DNA of 64,000 nucleotides, taken from NCBI GenBank assembly GCA_910575165.1, contig CAJTDS010000005.1, positions 1 to 64,000 on the forward strand, given 5' to 3'. This document shows positions 1 to 8,419 of this stretch, piece by piece. The notes under the pieces are model-generated. The model was given only the letters and a program-made list of their open reading frames with translations. It did not search any database and had not been told where the DNA came from. Position 1 is the stretch's first letter; every line of letters starts with the position of its first letter. Origin of the DNA: Eggerthellaceae bacterium. Lineage in GTDB: Bacteria; Actinomycetota; Coriobacteriia; Coriobacteriales; Eggerthellaceae. A program made the translations under genes and the position numbers.

Positions 1-13
1 GTGCCCCGTGCGG

Positions 14-45
14 GAACGGCCCCTCGCGGGGCCGTTCTCCTTAAA
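14..45 (+). terminator. Hairpin terminator of a gene left of the window
   Basis: A perfect 10-bp GC-rich stem (positions 14-23 with 28-37) closes a TCGC tetraloop and is followed by a short pyrimidine-rich run. This looks like an intrinsic terminator of a plus-strand gene that ends before position 1. The T-tract is weak, so strength is uncertain. Confidence 0.5.
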
Positions 46-203
46 TCACATCAATCTATGCAATTATTCATAGGTCATCTGCGCTTTTGTCTGATATTGA
101 CCCACACAAACTACCGAAGAGCCCCAAAAGTCGAAAAATGGCCTTCGGGTGAAGCCAAAAGCCAAGCAGCGGCTGTGTCGCGGCAGATAAAGGGTGCTTG
201 GGG

Positions 204-272
204 TCGCCGTTATTTATACTCATTGCCGAAAAAGTATAAATAACGGTGGCGGAAATCGCCGTTATTTATATT
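204..272. repeat. Three copies of a CCGTTATTTATA motif, two forming an inverted repeat
   Basis: The motif CCGTTATTTATAC occurs at 207-219, its exact reverse complement at 234-246, and another direct copy (last base T) at 259-271. The first two form a 14-bp inverted repeat with a 12-nt spacer. The AT-rich motif stands out from its GC-rich surroundings. It lies beyond the 3' end of the RyR gene, so it may be an operator for something left of the window or a remnant. The rest of 1-354 shows no convincing gene. Confidence 0.55.
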
Positions 273-354
273 CGAGAGAGATTGCGACAGAACGGATTCC
301 GTCGGGGATGCCCCTGCCTGTTTGGGTTTGGGGCATCGCGCTGACGCGTGCTGG

Positions 355-1878
355 CTACCTCACTACGGCCAGGTTCACGCTGGCTAGCAGGTTGGGGATG
401 GAGCGGACGGCGGAGCGGTTCCATTCCTTGGCGCGGTCGGGCAGCTCCTCCCAGGGCACCAGGTAGGGGCTCTGTCGGCGGGCGACGTCCTTGGCCGGCC
501 CGTAGTGCCAGCCGGCCTTCTGCCGCTCGCGCAGCCACCGGCGGTGCTCTAGGATGGCCAGGCACTCCACCTCGCTGGCGGTGAAGGCGGTCACGCACCG
601 CTCGGGGTAGCAGGTGCCGGCGGGCAGCACCTCGTAGTTGAGGGTTTCCAGCTTGTCGTGGATGCTGGTGATGTAGGCGATGGACGAATCGCGCAGGTCG
701 ACGGGCAGGCTGGCGAAGCTCGCGAAGTCCTGGTCGGCCTGGGACGCTATGCGGTCGGCGGTGTAGCGGGCGAACGATGTCTGCGCCAGCTCGGTGATGA
801 CGTCGGTCTTGCCGGCGTAGTCGCGGATCGCTAGCAGGTCGGGGGAGTCCACCAGCAGGGGGCGCGCCGTGGCCGGGCCGTAGAGGGCGCACACCAGGAT
901 GTTCCAGATCAGCTGCTCCTTGCCGATGAGCCAGCTGGGCAGCGTGGGGCCGTAGCCGTCCTGCTCGAAGCTGGGGTTGGCGTCGCGGGCTTCCTGGATT
1001 CTGGCGATGAGCTGGGGAACCTCGAAGTCGGCGTAGGGTGAGAGGTCCGTGGACACTTCGCGGTGGTAGGCGTCCAGGGCCTCGTTGCAGGAGTCGACGA
1101 AGTAGGCCACGGCCGCCTCCCCGAAGCCCAGCTCCAGGAAGCGCTCGCGCAGCAGGTCAATGATGACGCCCATGACCGCGCAGTCGTCCCACCAGCTGCC
1201 GCTCACCAGCTCGATGCGGTTCTGCAGGCACCAGGCGGGCAGGATGACGAACAGCGCGTCCAAGGCCCCTGCGGCGTTCAAGGACTCGTAGGCGGCGGCT
1301 TCGGCTTCCATGGCATGCAGCACGTCGCGCAAAGCGGCGATGGCTTGGGGCGGCTCGGAACCGGCGTCGGCGATGGAGGCGATGGCGCGCTTGAAGTCGG
1401 GCAGCGGCCCCTTGCCGGAGCGGTCGCGCTCGTGGGATCCGCGCCGGTTGTTCACAGCGAAGGGCGGGCAGAAGCGCTCGAAGGTGGCCACGGCCTGTTC
1501 GGGCGTAAGCGTGTTCAGCTTCAGGGGGTGGGCCGTCCAGACGGAAACGGAGGCAAGGCAGGCCTGGGCGTTCGCGGGGTTCGTGCAGGCAGCCACGATG
1601 CGGTTCTCGTAGGCGGCGCGCCAGTAGTTCGCGTTGAAGAGCAGGCGGTCCACGGCGGACTGGGTGCCGTGGCGCAGGTTCACGCGGTCGGGGGACTCCA
1701 CCTCGGCGGGAAGCGCGTCGGCCGGCTCGTCGCTGAAGGTGCGGGCGAGGTAGGCGGAAAGGGCTACCTTGACGATTTCGATGGGCTTCAGAGTGTCGCC
1801 GCGCCTGGCCCGCTCGCGCTCGATCGCGCCGCGCACGAAGGCGGCCGGTCCGTCGGTTAGCGTTCTGCCCTTAGCCAT
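355..1878 (-). CDS. RyR-domain protein (TIR-associated)
   Basis: The 507-residue protein ends in a ryanodine-receptor-type (RyR) repeat at about residues 435-507, recognised by EHRRW (444-448), GWHYG (456-460), a PYLVPWEEL stretch and a terminal IPNLL helix. The preceding ~85 residues, with SLPVDLRDSS and a KLETLNYEV stretch, match the extended form of bacterial RyR modules. The first ~340 residues are soluble-looking and not recognised. The gene lies 152 bp downstream of the TIR gene on the same strand, so co-transcription is likely. RyR modules may bind small ligands, possibly nucleotides; a sensor or effector partner for the TIR protein is inference. The ATG at 1878 has only a distant purine-rich stretch, so the start is moderately sure. 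Confidence 0.7.
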   Translation of the reverse strand: MAKGRTLTDGPAAFVRGAIERERARRGDTLKPIEIVKVALSAYLARTFSDEPADALPAEVESPDRVNLRHGTQSAVDRLLFNANYWRAAYENRIVAACTNPANAQACLASVSVWTAHPLKLNTLTPEQAVATFERFCPPFAVNNRRGSHERDRSGKGPLPDFKRAIASIADAGSEPPQAIAALRDVLHAMEAEAAAYESLNAAGALDALFVILPAWCLQNRIELVSGSWWDDCAVMGVIIDLLRERFLELGFGEAAVAYFVDSCNEALDAYHREVSTDLSPYADFEVPQLIARIQEARDANPSFEQDGYGPTLPSWLIGKEQLIWNILVCALYGPATARPLLVDSPDLLAIRDYAGKTDVITELAQTSFARYTADRIASQADQDFASFASLPVDLRDSSIAYITSIHDKLETLNYEVLPAGTCYPERCVTAFTASEVECLAILEHRRWLRERQKAGWHYGPAKDVARRQSPYLVPWEELPDRAKEWNRSAVRSIPNLLASVNLAVVR

Positions 1879-2030
1879 CCGTTGGCCAATCCCTTTCTGC
1901 TAGAAGAGCGTCACGGCCCGCCACCTGGGGCGGGTTTGCAGGCGCAATGCGGCAGCGCCTGGCTCGCAGGCACTAATGATAACGGTTACCGTAGGCGGTA
2001 TTGGGCAATGGTGAGGGCATCAAGCGCGCG

Positions 2031-4220
2031 TTATTCGGCTTCGAGCAGCTCGTGCGCCTGGGCCAGAAGCTCGTCGAGCGAGTAGTCGACTGGATCATCG
2101 TATCCCAGGTCAAAGCGATAGCAGAGGAGTCGATCCGGCTGGTTTGCCGGCTTGATGGCGGCGACGACGATTGACCCCTCGAACTCTTCGACAATAGCGT
2201 CTTCGATTTGGTAGGGGATGGAGCATTGGTAGGTGTCGTTTTGCACGTACGGGAAAAGCTCAAGTGGAGAAAGAAAATCTAAGGAGCCATTGCTCAGGGC
2301 GACGACGAGGCCGTCACTCTCAGAAAGCCGAAGGGACCCTACTGACACGATACTGCTGGGAAAGACTTCGGTATGGAGCTCGTTTCCGTTTTCGACTTCG
2401 AGGAGGCGGAGGGTGTTACCTGCGCTGCAAACGGCGGTAGCATGTCCATTCGTCAAGATTATGCACTGTATGGTCGGAAGCCCAAAGTAGCTGTAGTTAT
2501 TGAAAGGCTCGCCTGATATCGAGGGACTAAAAACACCTTGGACGGTCCAGAGAGAATCATCGAAAGTTGATTCAGAAATGTCGTAGGCGCCAAAGGAGTA
2601 GGGGCAGTTTTGGGGAAAGCTTTCGTAATCGACGTCGTATGTGGCGCCCAAAAGATAGGCGTCGGAAATGGCAAGGGATGTGAGTGCAACATTCCCGAAG
2701 TCATAAAAGGTGTAGCCTCGGTTTTTGTCAAGAATTGCGACGAACTTCCCGGCGCCAAAGCAAGAGATTGATTCGTCGTTGGAGAGAGCGAAGGGATGAA
2801 AGATGTTCAGCGCATGCTTGCCATCTTCGTCCACCTCATGAGGGTCGACATCTACGAAGAACCCTGGGCAGTTTGTTGAGATGGGGTAGACAATAGTGCC
2901 GTCGTGGGAGTCGAGTACTGCGACAACCAGGTCTCCTTGTCCAAGAGGGTTGCTCTCGTCGGTAATGGTGGCTGCAGCGCAGTATGCGCCGTCGTCGGAG
3001 ACTGCCAACGCATCGATTGGGAGAGGGCCGAAGTCCCAAACGACCTGGTTTTTCCTGACATCAACGCAGACGAAGTCGCAGTCTTTCGCAGCGCTGGCTA
3101 TGAGCAGATTGTCGGGACCAGCTGCTTTCATGGTCCATGTCCAAGCGTCGATGGTAACAGGGTCGAAGGCGAACTGCCGTAGATTTATTGAACCGAGTTC
3201 GTGCCCAGTGAACGCATCGAACACGCTAACGATGCCGCTGGCATCGAGGGCGGCCACCCAACCCCCGCTGGGATTCGACTCGATGGATACTATTTCTTCG
3301 TTCAGGTCAGCTGCAAATGTGGGGTGCCATAGTTTTGGCGGATACGTATCTAACTCTAGGACTGCTTCGAGAGCCGTTACTGCATCTTCGACGATGGGCC
3401 GATTCGGGTGCTCGGCAGATTCGGGGAGTGCGGCTAGCACCGTTTCCAGCGCTTGCAGTCTTTCGCCTCTGCTGAACTGCTCTTGAGAAAGTGCCGCTAG
3501 GCTTTTCGATTCGGCGATAAGAGCGTCTTGGGAGGCGCGGTAGGAGTGGAAGCTCAGAGCGGAGACGAAGCCCATGATGGCGATGGCGGAGAGCGCGAAT
3601 GTGATGATTCGGCGTTGGCGGCGGGCTTTCTCTCTGCGCCGTAAGTCGTCCAATCCGCAGCCTGCGATTCCTGCCACTACTTTAAGGAGCTCGAGATTTT
3701 CGCTTGTCCGATCATTGCTGCGGAGATCCGCGGCTAGGGGGTGGAAAGGCATTTCCCGAATTGCCCCATGGACGTCAGGTTCAAAATGCGATTTGAGCAT
3801 GCTAGGAATGCTAGATTCCGATGACCCAGACGCAAGGACGCAGATAACTCGCTCACGGCCGTGATAGCGGATGAAGGTATCGATTTCTTGGCGGACCCAC
3901 GTGCTTTGTTCTGTTTCGGGGGAACAGATAACGATGAGGGAATGTGATCGGGCGAGGGCGTCATCGATGCTTTTTGGCAGGGAGGGAGAGGCTGCTAGTT
4001 CGTCTTCGTCCCGGAAACACTTGCCCAATGGCGATCCTGGATGAGGCCACGTTGCGTTTGGGGGCAGCGCGAGGTCGCGGGGTAGCTTGAAAGACTCGAT
4101 GAAACGCTGAACCTTCCGGGCGATTTCTGTATCCCCCGGAAGATGGCGGTAGCTAATGAAAGCGGCGTACCGCAAGGTTGCCTCAGCCGGACTAAGCGAG
4201 CTCTCGTTGTAAGCATTCAT
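2031..4220 (-). CDS. TIR domain-TM-beta-propeller protein
   Basis: The 729-residue protein starts with a TIR domain (about 17-135): FISYRH at 21-26, an FRDEDEL box near 69-75, and a STWVRQE segment whose Glu112 sits where NADase-active TIRs carry their catalytic glutamate. A basic linker and one membrane helix (about 205-224) follow. The rest is beta-rich with repeated Ser/Asp blades like a WD40 or quinoprotein propeller. The TIR would face the cytoplasm and the propeller the outside, a sensor-to-NADase layout (inference). The ATG at 4220 is preferred over upstream GTG 4295 and ATG 4277, because the TIR fold starts soon after it and a TATAAT lies 7 nt upstream. No Shine-Dalgarno is visible. 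Confidence 0.75.
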   Translation of the reverse strand: MNAYNESSLSPAEATLRYAAFISYRHLPGDTEIARKVQRFIESFKLPRDLALPPNATWPHPGSPLGKCFRDEDELAASPSLPKSIDDALARSHSLIVICSPETEQSTWVRQEIDTFIRYHGRERVICVLASGSSESSIPSMLKSHFEPDVHGAIREMPFHPLAADLRSNDRTSENLELLKVVAGIAGCGLDDLRRREKARRQRRIITFALSAIAIMGFVSALSFHSYRASQDALIAESKSLAALSQEQFSRGERLQALETVLAALPESAEHPNRPIVEDAVTALEAVLELDTYPPKLWHPTFAADLNEEIVSIESNPSGGWVAALDASGIVSVFDAFTGHELGSINLRQFAFDPVTIDAWTWTMKAAGPDNLLIASAAKDCDFVCVDVRKNQVVWDFGPLPIDALAVSDDGAYCAAATITDESNPLGQGDLVVAVLDSHDGTIVYPISTNCPGFFVDVDPHEVDEDGKHALNIFHPFALSNDESISCFGAGKFVAILDKNRGYTFYDFGNVALTSLAISDAYLLGATYDVDYESFPQNCPYSFGAYDISESTFDDSLWTVQGVFSPSISGEPFNNYSYFGLPTIQCIILTNGHATAVCSAGNTLRLLEVENGNELHTEVFPSSIVSVGSLRLSESDGLVVALSNGSLDFLSPLELFPYVQNDTYQCSIPYQIEDAIVEEFEGSIVVAAIKPANQPDRLLCYRFDLGYDDPVDYSLDELLAQAHELLEAE

Positions 4221-4227
4221 GGTGATG

Positions 4228-4233
4228 ATTATA
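4228..4233 (-). promoter_or_regulatory. TATAAT -10 box, candidate leaderless promoter of the TIR gene
   Basis: On the minus strand a perfect TATAAT ends 7 nt before the chosen ATG at 4220. Transcription from it would start at or next to the start codon, giving a leaderless mRNA. This fits the absence of a ribosome binding site. No good -35 hexamer is seen. Confidence 0.4.
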
Positions 4234-4401
4234 CCCGCTAGATGGCCGGAGTAGATTGCGAGGTCGCCATATCTCATTGGGCAATGATGTGGCACCTTGG
4301 TAGCTAGAATGTTGTTTTACATGACGTTTGCGAAAGAGCTCAGTGCTTGGAATGCTGTGCGGACCGTGTGACGCTGGTTGAGATAAGGACGAAACGCTGA
4401 T

Positions 4402-5826
4402 ATGGACAAGGCTTCCGCTCTGCTACTGCTAGGTCTTCAAGATGGGGATTTGACCCGAGCAAGCCTGAAGGCTGCTTACAGAGCGGCGGTTCAGATCAAC
4501 CATCCCGATCGGCATCAAGGTAATGAGAAGCTTCGAAAGCACGCTGAAGAGCAGTGTCGCAGGATTAACGAGGCCCGAGATGTCCTTGAGAGATATCTGG
4601 ATCGGGAGGAACGATGCGGTCGAGTGGATGCGCGGGCTGCTGGAGCAGGTGCAGGAAGCGATGGTCGGTCTAGGGCGAACGACAAGGCAGCGGGTCCGCA
4701 AAGGACTGCGACTGAGTCGGCAAAGGAGAAGCCTTCTAGCGCGTCGAGCGATTCTTCGAAGCGGGCATCGGGCGCTTCGAAGGAGTCGCGCGCTGCTTCC
4801 GGCAGCACGGCACGCCAGGCTCCGAATCAGAGTTCTGGCGCTGGCGCCTCTGCGGGGGCGACGCCAAAAGAGAGTCGAGGCGCACAAAGCCGTGCCGTTG
4901 AAGCGCAGAGGGAATCGCGCATCGCGTGGAACGTGCGCGCCGTCATTGCGGTGATGGCGTTCTTGGTGGCCTCTGCTCCGGTTCCGAGCGGAGCGTGGGA
5001 AGACGAAGTTGCCAGCATGAAAGGTCACGGTGCAGAGACTGCTCAGTGCGTGTATGTTGCTAGGCAGGATGATCTTGCTGTGATTGCAGTGCGCAAAGGG
5101 ACGAAAGAAGATTTTTTTGTTGTGCGTGCTGGGGATTTGGCCGGCGCGACCCCTGGGGATGCGGGCTATGTAGGAGTGACGGGGTTTGGCAACCTTCGCT
5201 TCGCGGACCCTCCCAAGCCATGTACCTTTCTGCTACGCCGAACATACGCAACGTTTCTTCAGTACATTCTCGAAGATGGCGGCTGGGCAAGGGATGTCTT
5301 GCCCGAGGGGTATTTAGGAGAGGCATATACGAACGAGAACTATTGTTTCTCGATGCTTTTCCCGGGAGAGCCCGTGGAAAGTAGCTACACCACGGAAAAC
5401 GAGTCATACGGGACGATAAACACGACGCGATTCTTCGCCCGCGAGGGTAATCAAATGGCAATGGTCGATATTCAATACGGCGAAGAGTTCCTGGAGACAG
5501 TGCGGGAGAAAAGGCAAGGACTAATACTAGATTCCTTCCTTGAGGAAAGAGTGGAAGCGTGTATTGCGTCCTATGCGGAGCTGCTGGACATATCGGGCGA
5601 CCGTCAAATTGAGACGGGTCGTATCGACGGGGTGCGGGCCGCTTGGGCGATCACTCCCTCCTATGTAGTAGAGACGAGTTCTGACGGGGAGATAACCTGG
5701 CGGGGCGCGAAAGCTTATCTCTATGCCATGTGTATTGCCACCGACAGTCGTGTGTATCTGCTGAGCGGGGTGTCTCCAACTGAGGAGCTGGCGGAAATAT
5801 CGCTCAGCTTGTTCGAGATGGAATAG
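4402..5826 (+). CDS. J-domain (DnaJ-like) membrane protein
   Basis: Residues 1-70 form a J domain with the HPD tripeptide at 34-36, which stimulates Hsp70 ATPase activity in this family. A ~100-residue Ser/Ala/Arg-rich disordered linker and a hydrophobic segment (about 176-196) follow, then a ~270-residue extracytoplasmic domain that contains an ENYCFSMLFPGEP segment and is not recognised. No G/F or zinc-finger region is present, so this is a class C J-protein likely to recruit DnaK to a membrane site. It is divergent from the TIR gene across 181 bp and heads a same-strand run of six genes. Only a distant AAGGA precedes the ATG. Confidence 0.75.
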   Translation: MDKASALLLLGLQDGDLTRASLKAAYRAAVQINHPDRHQGNEKLRKHAEEQCRRINEARDVLERYLDREERCGRVDARAAGAGAGSDGRSRANDKAAGPQRTATESAKEKPSSASSDSSKRASGASKESRAASGSTARQAPNQSSGAGASAGATPKESRGAQSRAVEAQRESRIAWNVRAVIAVMAFLVASAPVPSGAWEDEVASMKGHGAETAQCVYVARQDDLAVIAVRKGTKEDFFVVRAGDLAGATPGDAGYVGVTGFGNLRFADPPKPCTFLLRRTYATFLQYILEDGGWARDVLPEGYLGEAYTNENYCFSMLFPGEPVESSYTTENESYGTINTTRFFAREGNQMAMVDIQYGEEFLETVREKRQGLILDSFLEERVEACIASYAELLDISGDRQIETGRIDGVRAAWAITPSYVVETSSDGEITWRGAKAYLYAMCIATDSRVYLLSGVSPTEELAEISLSLFEME

Positions 5827-5868
5827 GGGTAGGGCCTGTGTTTGGTGAAGCTGCAGAAGGGGGAGGTA

Positions 5869-6285
5869 ATGGCTGAGCAACAACCCGTCAATCCGTCTCA
5901 GTCGCCCATGCTTGACATATGGAAAACAATGGGCGGGGCATCTGTATGCGGTATTGTGCTGTACCTTACGACGAATCGTTTGGGGGCGTTTCTTCCTCGC
6001 GGCATGGCCGTCTTTGCACTCGTTATTCTGTTGGGCTATGTTGCCGTAAGCATCGTTTACGCAGCCTGGGTCTACCCTTCATTTTTCGGACCGAAGCCTA
6101 AATTGAAGTCGATAGGGACCGTTTCGTTTTGGAACTGTGCGTTTGGGGGCATTGTATTCGGGCCATTGTGGAACCATAACTTAACGAAGAAATCGATGGG
6201 GATATCCCACGGCCTGTTTGTTGTGCTTGAATGCATAGTTTTAATCGTTGTCGGTGTGACCGTACTGGCTGCACTGTATTCCTAG
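5869..6285 (+). CDS. Small integral membrane protein, unknown function
   Basis: The 138-residue protein has about three hydrophobic helices: an IVLYL segment near 25, ALVILLGYVAVSIVYAAW in the middle, and a C-terminal LIVVGVTVLAALY. A hydrophilic loop (FFGPKPKLKS) and a NHNLTKKSMG segment give it the look of DUF2628-like small membrane proteins; that family call is tentative. The ATG at 5869 is chosen over 5842 because a strong AAGGGGGAGG lies just before it. It follows the J-domain gene by 42 bp and is probably co-transcribed. Confidence 0.65.
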   Translation: MAEQQPVNPSQSPMLDIWKTMGGASVCGIVLYLTTNRLGAFLPRGMAVFALVILLGYVAVSIVYAAWVYPSFFGPKPKLKSIGTVSFWNCAFGGIVFGPLWNHNLTKKSMGISHGLFVVLECIVLIVVGVTVLAALYS

Positions 6286-6338
6286 AACTGCAAGTTGCAT
6301 TTTCGCAAATGTAAAAAGCTGTGGGAAGGATTGAAGAG

Positions 6339-7130
6339 ATGGGTTTGCCGAAGCAGCCGGGATGGTATTGCGACCCAAATGGGTCGGTCGGGGTTTTGCG
6401 GTACTGGGACGGTGATACGTGGACGAAAATGACGCGCATGGAAGCTGCTGCAGAGGGCAGCTCGACGAGCAAGGCGGCTGTCGCGGACGAGCCGCCGCAA
6501 CACTCGGTGGGCAAAATGAGGATTGCCAAGATGCTGCTTGTACTGTCAAGCGGCTTTGTAAACTTAGCTAGATTTATCGGAGCTCTCTTCATTGTCGCGG
6601 CACTTGCTAGTGTCTTCACGCCGGTTGGCCAGATGAAGATAGGCGGAATGCCGGTTATCACCATCGCTTCCTATCTAGCGCTTGCGGCCGTTATCAGCGC
6701 GCTGGCTGCTGCAATCGCCGCCACGCCCATGCGCAATTTTTGTCTTAATGCCGTTATGGGGTTTGTTGTTGATCTTACGTGGGCCGTTGAGCTGCAGACG
6801 TTGAAATCTATGAACGCTCCTGCCAGCGAATATGAGAGAACTGCCGGGGAAGTGCGCTTCACAAAGGCGGTGGCTAGTGCTTTGCTCAACAGTGCAGCCG
6901 TGGGCTCTGTGCTGAGCGGGGTTGTGGCGTTGTTCGTCCACAATTGGATGCTCGATATTGTGGGAGAGCCGTGGACTGCGTTGCTGACTTTATCGACCAT
7001 CCCCGTCTTCGGTCTTCTCTTTGGGATGACCGTGGTGCCTTTGGCGACAGGAAAATACCGCCGTGAAAATCCTGCGCTTTATCAAGTGACCGCAGATATG
7101 ATACGGCGAGGGAGGGCTGGTGAGAGATGA
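6339..7130 (+). CDS. DUF2510 domain membrane protein
   Basis: The N-terminus carries a DUF2510 motif (PGWYCDP then LRYWDGDTWT, about residues 5-35), a short aromatic module common at the cytoplasmic ends of actinobacterial membrane proteins. Four or more hydrophobic segments follow (LFIVAALASVF, YLALAAVISALAAAIAA, SALLNSAAVGSVLSGVVALFV, LTLSTIPVFGLLFGM). The 263-residue protein has no catalytic motif I recognise. The ATG at 6339 is preferred over GTG 6321 because GGAAGG sits ~8 nt upstream of it. The stop overlaps the next start (ATGA at 7127-7130), so translational coupling is likely. Confidence 0.75.
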   Translation: MGLPKQPGWYCDPNGSVGVLRYWDGDTWTKMTRMEAAAEGSSTSKAAVADEPPQHSVGKMRIAKMLLVLSSGFVNLARFIGALFIVAALASVFTPVGQMKIGGMPVITIASYLALAAVISALAAAIAATPMRNFCLNAVMGFVVDLTWAVELQTLKSMNAPASEYERTAGEVRFTKAVASALLNSAAVGSVLSGVVALFVHNWMLDIVGEPWTALLTLSTIPVFGLLFGMTVVPLATGKYRRENPALYQVTADMIRRGRAGER

Positions 7131-7714
7131 TTCGATCCGAAAAGCTACTTGCGTTGACGTTCGTGACGATAACATTCGGCGCGATGCTCCTTCTCCCTTC
7201 GTGCGGTACGGGTAATCACGTTCCGGATAAAATCAACGTTGTGGGCATGACCGTACTTGATGCGGGCGATGTCTTGTCGAAGGAGGGTTGGAAAGTCGAG
7301 TATCGTGATCAGACCCCGAACAGCGACTATATTCCTGGAGGTATTGAGAACGGCGACATAACTTTTGGGAAAAAGCAGGTAACACGGGTCGAGTTCGCAG
7401 ACACGAAGAAGGTCGAAGGCGGTTATGCGACACGACCGAAATGCGTCATTTTCTTCGAGAGTGGCTCTCAGCGCCGGCTGGAGGGAATGTACGACGACAT
7501 GGTCTTTGATTGGGAAGATTGGCTCGAAGATCTATGGGAGGGTCTTCGGCAGGGGGAAGACCCCGATGTTGTAGCCAAATACGCTTGGGAAAGATACAAG
7601 GAGATTCGCGGGTACGACAAAGATGACATTCCATATACTCGCGAGGATGAGCACGAAAAGATGATAGAGCGGTATGAAGAGCTGCTTAATGCATGCGGCT
7701 ATACGGTTGAGTGA
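7127..7714 (+). CDS. Lipoprotein with PASTA-like segment
   Basis: The signal peptide ends in a lipobox (LLPSC, Cys near residue 26), so the protein should be lipidated and surface-held. The following VVGMTVLDAGDVLSKEGWKV stretch resembles one PASTA repeat. The acidic C-terminal half (EDWLEDLWEGL and similar) looks helical and is not recognised. At 195 residues it overlaps the preceding gene by 4 bp, which places it firmly in the same operon. A sensor role with the neighbouring membrane proteins would be speculation. Confidence 0.65.
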   Translation: MIRSEKLLALTFVTITFGAMLLLPSCGTGNHVPDKINVVGMTVLDAGDVLSKEGWKVEYRDQTPNSDYIPGGIENGDITFGKKQVTRVEFADTKKVEGGYATRPKCVIFFESGSQRRLEGMYDDMVFDWEDWLEDLWEGLRQGEDPDVVAKYAWERYKEIRGYDKDDIPYTREDEHEKMIERYEELLNACGYTVE

Positions 7715-7736
7715 CGGCCAGGAAAACGGAGCGAAT

Positions 7737-8291
7737 ATGGGCAAAAGAGCGTTCGGCGTCCTTCTTTCGATTGCCCTAGTTGCATCAGCGATTGTTTTGC
7801 CGGCATGCTCATCGAGCTCGGCAAGGACCTCTGGGCCGGTCGGGGATTCGGTGCCGACGTCCTCGGCGGAATCGTTGTCTGCTGTAAAGGTTGACCCTTC
7901 CGAGAAAGCAAAGCCGGAATACGAGGATCCTCGCTGGCCGACCAACAACCCAACGCTGCTCGAGGTGCCCGATTCAGAAAGGTGGTACAACGCCTGGGAT
8001 CAAGCGTGGACAAACTGTACGGTCGTTGGTCCCGTAAAGAAGGTGTACCAGGCGAAGGACTCTTACGGCATGCCGATATTCGTCGATATTGGCGAAGCGT
8101 ATCCCGGTGCAAACCGCGTGACTTTGGTCATCTGGGCTGAATCGCTGGGGGACTTAGAAGAGATGCTCAACGACGTTGCTGGCGGCGGGGCGTGGCTTTC
8201 CGTCACTGGATATCTAAGCGTCTACAATGACACGCTGCAATTCAATATCGACGATGGTCCCATCTCTTTCCAGTGGTGGGCGAAGTCGTAG
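7737..8291 (+). CDS. Lipoprotein with OB-fold-like domain
   Basis: The mature 184-residue protein begins after lipobox LPACS (Cys near 23). The C-terminal ~100 residues, with FVDIGEAYPGANRVTLVIW, a WLSVTGYL segment and VYNDTLQF, match the C-terminal domain of the protein encoded at 8420-9631. Both resemble the small OB-fold domain often attached to secreted nucleases and lipoproteins. A NCTVVGPVKKVYQ strand probably starts the fold. The start at 7737 is set by the signal peptide and a CGGAG just upstream; 7674 would put the signal peptide internally. Confidence 0.65.
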   Translation: MGKRAFGVLLSIALVASAIVLPACSSSSARTSGPVGDSVPTSSAESLSAVKVDPSEKAKPEYEDPRWPTNNPTLLEVPDSERWYNAWDQAWTNCTVVGPVKKVYQAKDSYGMPIFVDIGEAYPGANRVTLVIWAESLGDLEEMLNDVAGGGAWLSVTGYLSVYNDTLQFNIDDGPISFQWWAKS

Positions 8292-8419
8292 TAACAGCTT
8301 TGCCGGGCATCGAAATTGAAGTCTAAGGGAGGGCGCGCTTGCTGTTCTCTTTGCGTCTCTCTGCTGCGGCATCGCTAGCCCCTTTAAAGGTAATGCCATC
8401 GTTTTGTTTAGGAGCAAAC

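Noticed and set aside
1-243. 80-codon open frame at the left edge
   Set aside because: It crosses a terminator hairpin and shows no domain or ribosome site.
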